A DNA stretch of 64,000 nucleotides, taken from NCBI RefSeq assembly GCF_000473105.1, contig NZ_AXBB01000006.1:23580-87579 (forward strand), written 5' to 3'. The translations under genes and the position numbers were made by a program. Positions 62,224 through 64,000 of the stretch are shown in pieces. Origin of the DNA: Phaeobacter inhibens DSM 16374 (GTDB lineage: Bacteria > Pseudomonadota > Alphaproteobacteria > Rhodobacterales > Rhodobacteraceae). Numbering within the stretch: position 1 is the stretch's first letter; each line of letters starts with the position of its first letter. A model generated the notes under the pieces. The model had not been told where the DNA came from. It saw nothing but the letters and a program-made list of their open reading frames with translations, and made no database searches.

Positions 62224-62694
62224 TCAGGTTGACTGGCGGGGTCGCGGATGGTTGGCGACCCTTGCACCGAGGGCTTCGACCATGTCGATGTAGGTGGTCA
62301 GCGAGACGGACCTGCCAGGACCGCAAGGGTCAGGGTCGACAGATCCGTCCTGCGCCACCCGCGGCAGGTTCGCAAAGGCGATGACATCGGTGACGGGTCG
62401 GAGATCGATGAAGGGCGTCCCTCGTGCGACCGCAAGAGCGGCCAACGGAAAGCGCTTGATCGGCGCGAGGGTCGAGACGGTGGTCCAGCCGAGATGGAGG
62501 AACGTCCCACCCTCCCCGCAGATCACATGCGCGTTTGGCAATGACGCCGCCTGCTTCAGATAGCCGAGATCACGCAGGACGGTCTGGCGTTCGAGCCGTT
62601 GTGCCAGCGCCGTCTGGCCAGTTCGACGCAGCTCTCTATGCCGCCACCAAGAGGCGGCGGTTGCGCGGAGCACGCGCAAGACACCTGTTTGCAT
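62224..62694 (-). CDS. hypothetical plasmid protein
   Basis: 156 residues from ATG 62694 (GAAGGG upstream); ATG 62709 is an alternative. The N-terminus is basic and helical (RATAASWWRHRELRRTGQTA); the middle has CGEGGTFLHLGWTTVSTLAP. No signal, membrane helix or recognised family. It is the first gene of the minus-strand ardC group; 41 bases separate it from ardC. From 62710 to 62941 I see no gene. Confidence 0.55.
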   Translation of the reverse strand: MQTGVLRVLRATAASWWRHRELRRTGQTALAQRLERQTVLRDLGYLKQAASLPNAHVICGEGGTFLHLGWTTVSTLAPIKRFPLAALAVARGTPFIDLRPVTDVIAFANLPRVAQDGSVDPDPCGPGRSVSLTTYIDMVEALGARVANHPRPRQST

Positions 62695-62941
62695 GGGAAT
62701 GCCCTTCATCAGGAACGGCAGACCGGAACCCGGCCCGGACCCATCTGAGGGACCCCAAAGGCCCTCATCCGTCAGTCACAAAACCCGAAGAACACTTTCA
62801 CTTTCCAACCGCCAACTGGACCGCGGAAACTGACAAGGGTCCGGCACATCTGCAGAAACCCGTGATTTCATGTAGTAAATATAGGGCCAAGGGCCCATTG
62901 AATTTCGGCTATCGACATGATCCACGGCTCGAAAACGTGCG

Positions 62942-63703
62942 GTGACCAGATCTGATCTCTTCTGGTTAACCGACGCGCAGATGGTGCGCCTTAAACCTTT
63001 CTTCCCGAAGCCCCACGGCAAGCCTCGGGTTGATGATAGACGTGCGTTGAGCGGGATTATCTTCATCAATCACAATGGTTTGCGGTGGCGAGATGCCCCT
63101 GCTGCTTCTGGTCCGCACAACACGCTTTACAACCTTTGATTGCGGTGGAGCGACAAAGGTATAATCGCCCGGATGATGGCGGGTCTGGTCGCAGAACACA
63201 GTGAAGAGAAGACTGTGATGATCGATGCTACGTACCTGAAGGCCCATCGTACCGCGACCAGCATGGACGTCAGAGGGGGGGCGTGGACGTCTGATTGGCC
63301 GAACCAAAAGCGGCATGAACACTAAGCTGCATGCCATTTGCGACAGCCAAGGGCGCCCGCTTAGCCTGTTCGTAACCGCAGGATAGGTCAGCGATTACAT
63401 CGGTGCCCGCGCTTTGCTCAGCAGCCTACAAAGGTCGGCTGGCTGCTTGGAGGTCGGGGATATGACGCCGATTGGTTTAGAGAAGCGTTGAAAGACAAAG
63501 GGATATGCGCCTGCATTCTAGGCCGGAAACAGCGGAATAAACCGGTGAAATACCACAAGCGCCGATCCAAACGACGCAACCGGATCGAGATCATGTTCGG
63601 CAGGCTGAAGGATTGGCGGCGCGTGACGACGCGATACGATAGATGCCCGATAGTCTTCCTATCAGCCATCGCCCTCGCCGCACTCGCCGTTTACTGGCTA
63701 TAA
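62942..63703 (+). pseudogene. decayed IS5-family transposase
   Basis: Four fragments in different frames reconstruct one IS5/IS427-like transposase: MTRSDLFWLTDAQMVRLKPF from 62942, ending in TGA near 63139; GEEKTVMIDATYLKAHRTAT-type sequence at 63210-63270; NTKLHAICDSQGRPLSLFVT at 63315-63375 with an in-frame stop; and the catalytic end MFGRLKDWRRVTTRYDRCP at 63590-63650. The element is inactive. It is related to the copy at 27801-28217 but points the other way. Confidence 0.85.
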
Positions 63704-63829
63704 GATGCTGTAACGGGACCTGCGTCACGCACCGCCGTTGCCACTTGTCAGATCAGCGCCGCGCTGCCGTCATTCCCGTATTGAACCCACATGGAGGATG
63801 CCGCGGGAGACCGTTCGCTGCACTGGCGA

Positions 63830-64000
63830 TCACACAACTAAGCTCTTGAGGATGGCCTTCGGCCCCGGCATCCGGTTCAGTGAGTTGCCGATATGCTCTC
63901 GCCAGCGCGGTCCGACCTCCATGGCAGTATGATACGCCAGCAACAGATCGTCGGGACGGTCCTCGGCCATCGCCTCGATCAGAAATGCCGCCTGTTCCCG
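63830..64000 (-). CDS. 3' end of an unidentified gene cut by the window edge
   Basis: From the window edge the minus strand reads 56 codons to a TGA at 63830-63832 (REQAAFLIEAMAEDRPDDLL, then EVGPRWREHIGNSLNRMPGP). Composition and codon use look coding. No family is recognised from this tail. The 126 bases between it and the IS5 remnant contain no gene. Confidence 0.5.
   Translation of the reverse strand, partial: REQAAFLIEAMAEDRPDDLLLAYHTAMEVGPRWREHIGNSLNRMPGPKAILKSLVV

Overview
The window looks like DNA of a marine alphaproteobacterium of the Rhodobacteraceae (Roseobacter group), probably a large plasmid or a chromosomal region carrying a plasmid-derived island. The basis is the high-GC codon use, the mix of TRAP and tripartite tricarboxylate transporters with aromatic catabolism, and a virB-type locus followed by an ArdC/ParB-like/Strawberry-notch-like gene block in the style of Rhodobacterales plasmids. 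This is inferred from gene content; no rRNA or tRNA gene was seen to anchor it. No replication initiator, relaxase or VirD4 coupling protein was seen either.

Region 1 (1-16.9 kb) is metabolic. It opens with remnants of a TRAP permease and an alpha/beta hydrolase, then a secreted LVIVD-repeat protein, an EamA exporter, a DapA-family lyase divergent from an aspartate-dehydrogenase-like gene, a LysR regulator and a TRAP transporter (dctPQM). Next come a tripartite tricarboxylate transporter (tctCBA) behind kynureninase, a divergent FCD-type GntR regulator, an aldehyde dehydrogenase and 3-hydroxyanthranilate 3,4-dioxygenase. Together these point to import and breakdown of kynurenine-type compounds through 3-hydroxyanthranilate. 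The 2-amino-3-carboxymuconate semialdehyde decarboxylase and the 2-aminomuconate deaminase expected for a complete route are not in the window. A tandem palindrome between kynU and the regulator is the probable operator.

Region 2 (17-26 kb) is an unusual accessory cluster: a soluble winged-helix/TPR regulator, a vanadium-haloperoxidase/PAP2-like enzyme with an NSF repeat, a cytoplasmic-looking subtilase, two small proteins (one exported), and two tandem paralogous proteins of no recognised family. It is one of two candidates here for an undescribed system.

Region 3 (26-31.4 kb) is a junction zone with decayed IS5-family copies, a LysR gene beheaded by one of them, a few hypotheticals and an XRE regulator. 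Region 4 (31.4-43.1 kb) is a near-complete virB operon (two VirB1-like lytic transglycosylases, VirB2, B3, B4, lipoprotein, B5, B8, B9, B10, B11, DUF4177, small exported protein, VirB6), mostly with overlapping stop/start codons.

Region 5 (43.2-52.5 kb) is a defence locus: a DUF4258 protein, a catalytically degenerate methyltransferase fused to a target-recognition domain, hsdM-hsdS-hsdR, a 47-codon coupled ORF and a truncated DUF6615 gene. It is the second candidate system. An IS3-family element (52507-53699) without target duplication truncates this locus and also the Strawberry-notch-like gene on its other side. Region 6 (53.7-62.7 kb, all minus strand) is plasmid maintenance and anti-restriction cargo: helicase-like and methyltransferase halves of one broken gene, a RelE/RelB toxin-antitoxin pair with a perfect operator palindrome, DUF6927, ParB-like, DUF3768, ArdC and a hypothetical. 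A second decayed IS5-family copy (62.9-63.7 kb) lies in inverted orientation to the one at 27.8-28.2 kb, so the virB/defence/plasmid block of about 35 kb is bracketed by related IS remnants.
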